A DNA stretch of 5,377 bases from positions 25,033 to 30,409 of the forward strand of contig DBNL01000077.1 in the NCBI GenBank assembly GCA_002299785.1. The letters are read 5' to 3'. The number at the start of each line of letters is the position of its first letter. The stretch's first letter is position 1. A model generated the notes under the pieces. The model did no database searches and was not told where the DNA came from. It saw only the letters and a list, made by a program, of their open reading frames with translations. The position numbers and the translations under genes are program-made. Source of the stretch: Verrucomicrobia bacterium UBA673 (GTDB lineage: Bacteria; Verrucomicrobiota; Verrucomicrobiia; Limisphaerales; UBA1096). Of this stretch, positions 5,103 to 5,377 are shown in pieces.

Positions 5103-5377
5103 ATGGCTTCGGAGGAGACCGACTCGCCTGAAGCGTTCGGGGAGCGGCGCGGTTTCATCAAGTTTTTTTGTGCGTTTATCGGCACGCTCATCAGTTTGAT
5201 GCCGTTCGGTGCCGGTATTTGGGCATATCTCCATCCCTTGGCCAAGCGCGAGGGGGGTGGGGGCTTCATCAAGGTCACCACGCTCGATGCGATTCCGGCG
5301 GACGGTTCGCCGGCCAAGTTCACTGTCGTGGCCGATAAGGTGGATGCGTGGAACCGATTCACCGACGTCAGCATTGG
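5103..5377 (+). CDS. Rieske-type iron-sulfur protein, N-terminal part (3' end cut by window)
   Basis: This is probably the Rieske [2Fe-2S] subunit of a cytochrome bc-type quinol oxidoreductase, which passes electrons from quinol to cytochrome c1 on the outer face of the inner membrane. Visible are 91 residues: an acidic N-terminus, a twin-arginine-like motif RRGFIKF at 15-21, one hydrophobic anchor at about 21-43 (ending FGAGIWAYL), then HPLAKRE and a beta-rich start with FIKVTTLDAIPADG and VADKVDAWNRF, as in bacterial Rieske proteins. The cluster-binding Cys/His motifs would lie beyond the right edge, so the call rests on the Tat anchor and family-like segments. The ATG at 5103 has GAGG 5 nt upstream. 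A GTG at 5025 is in the same open frame and would add 26 mostly acidic residues, but it lacks a Shine-Dalgarno sequence. A terminator-like hairpin upstream may control it. Cytochrome b would be expected downstream. Confidence 0.7.
   Translation, partial: MASEETDSPEAFGERRGFIKFFCAFIGTLISLMPFGAGIWAYLHPLAKREGGGGFIKVTTLDAIPADGSPAKFTVVADKVDAWNRFTDVSI

Noticed and set aside
4944..5374. Minus-strand reading frames opposite the right-hand gene
   Set aside because: The + strand frame gives a coherent Tat-anchored Rieske N-terminus; the opposite frames have no good starts or recognisable motifs.

Overview
The window is GC-rich bacterial chromosome with four recognisable housekeeping or metabolic genes, one small membrane-protein gene and one long intergenic stretch. 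Protein character (a TilS with a C-terminal domain, a ThiH-type 2-iminoacetate synthase, an M3B PepF-like peptidase, a Rieske-type protein with a long acidic N-terminus) suggests a Verrucomicrobiota-like Gram-negative bacterium. That assignment rests on general resemblance and is not proven by a marker gene. I see no phage, transposon, CRISPR or plasmid element.

Layout: (1) 3-1322 (+), tilS, tRNA(Ile)-lysidine synthase, cut by the left edge. (2) 1306-2493 (-), thiH, tyrosine lyase of thiamine thiazole synthesis, converging on tilS with a 17-nt tail-to-tail overlap. (3) 2494-2595, a 102-nt divergent spacer with a good sigma70-like promoter and Shine-Dalgarno sequence for (4) 2596-2775 (+), a 59-residue basic protein with one transmembrane helix. 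(5) 2782-4503 (-), an M3-family zinc oligoendopeptidase converging on the small gene; a UUCG hairpin holds both stop codons. (6) 4504-5102, about 600 nt without a convincing gene but with hairpins, including an intrinsic terminator pointing rightwards with a possible competing antiterminator. (7) 5103-5377 (+), the N-terminal part of a probable Rieske iron-sulfur protein, cut by the right edge.

The genes do not form one operon: orientations alternate (+,-,+,-,+), so each is probably transcribed alone, and gene ends are packed tightly while the 5' ends have room for control. Functionally they are separate: tRNA decoding, thiamine synthesis, peptide turnover, respiration.

The two most noteworthy non-gene signals are a strongly over-represented palindrome centred on TTGGCCAA (full CTTGGCCAAG three times), found inside genes and between them, and the orphan rightward terminator/attenuator before the Rieske gene, which implies either a small RNA or a regulated leader. 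I did not find evidence that clearly establishes a new multi-gene system.
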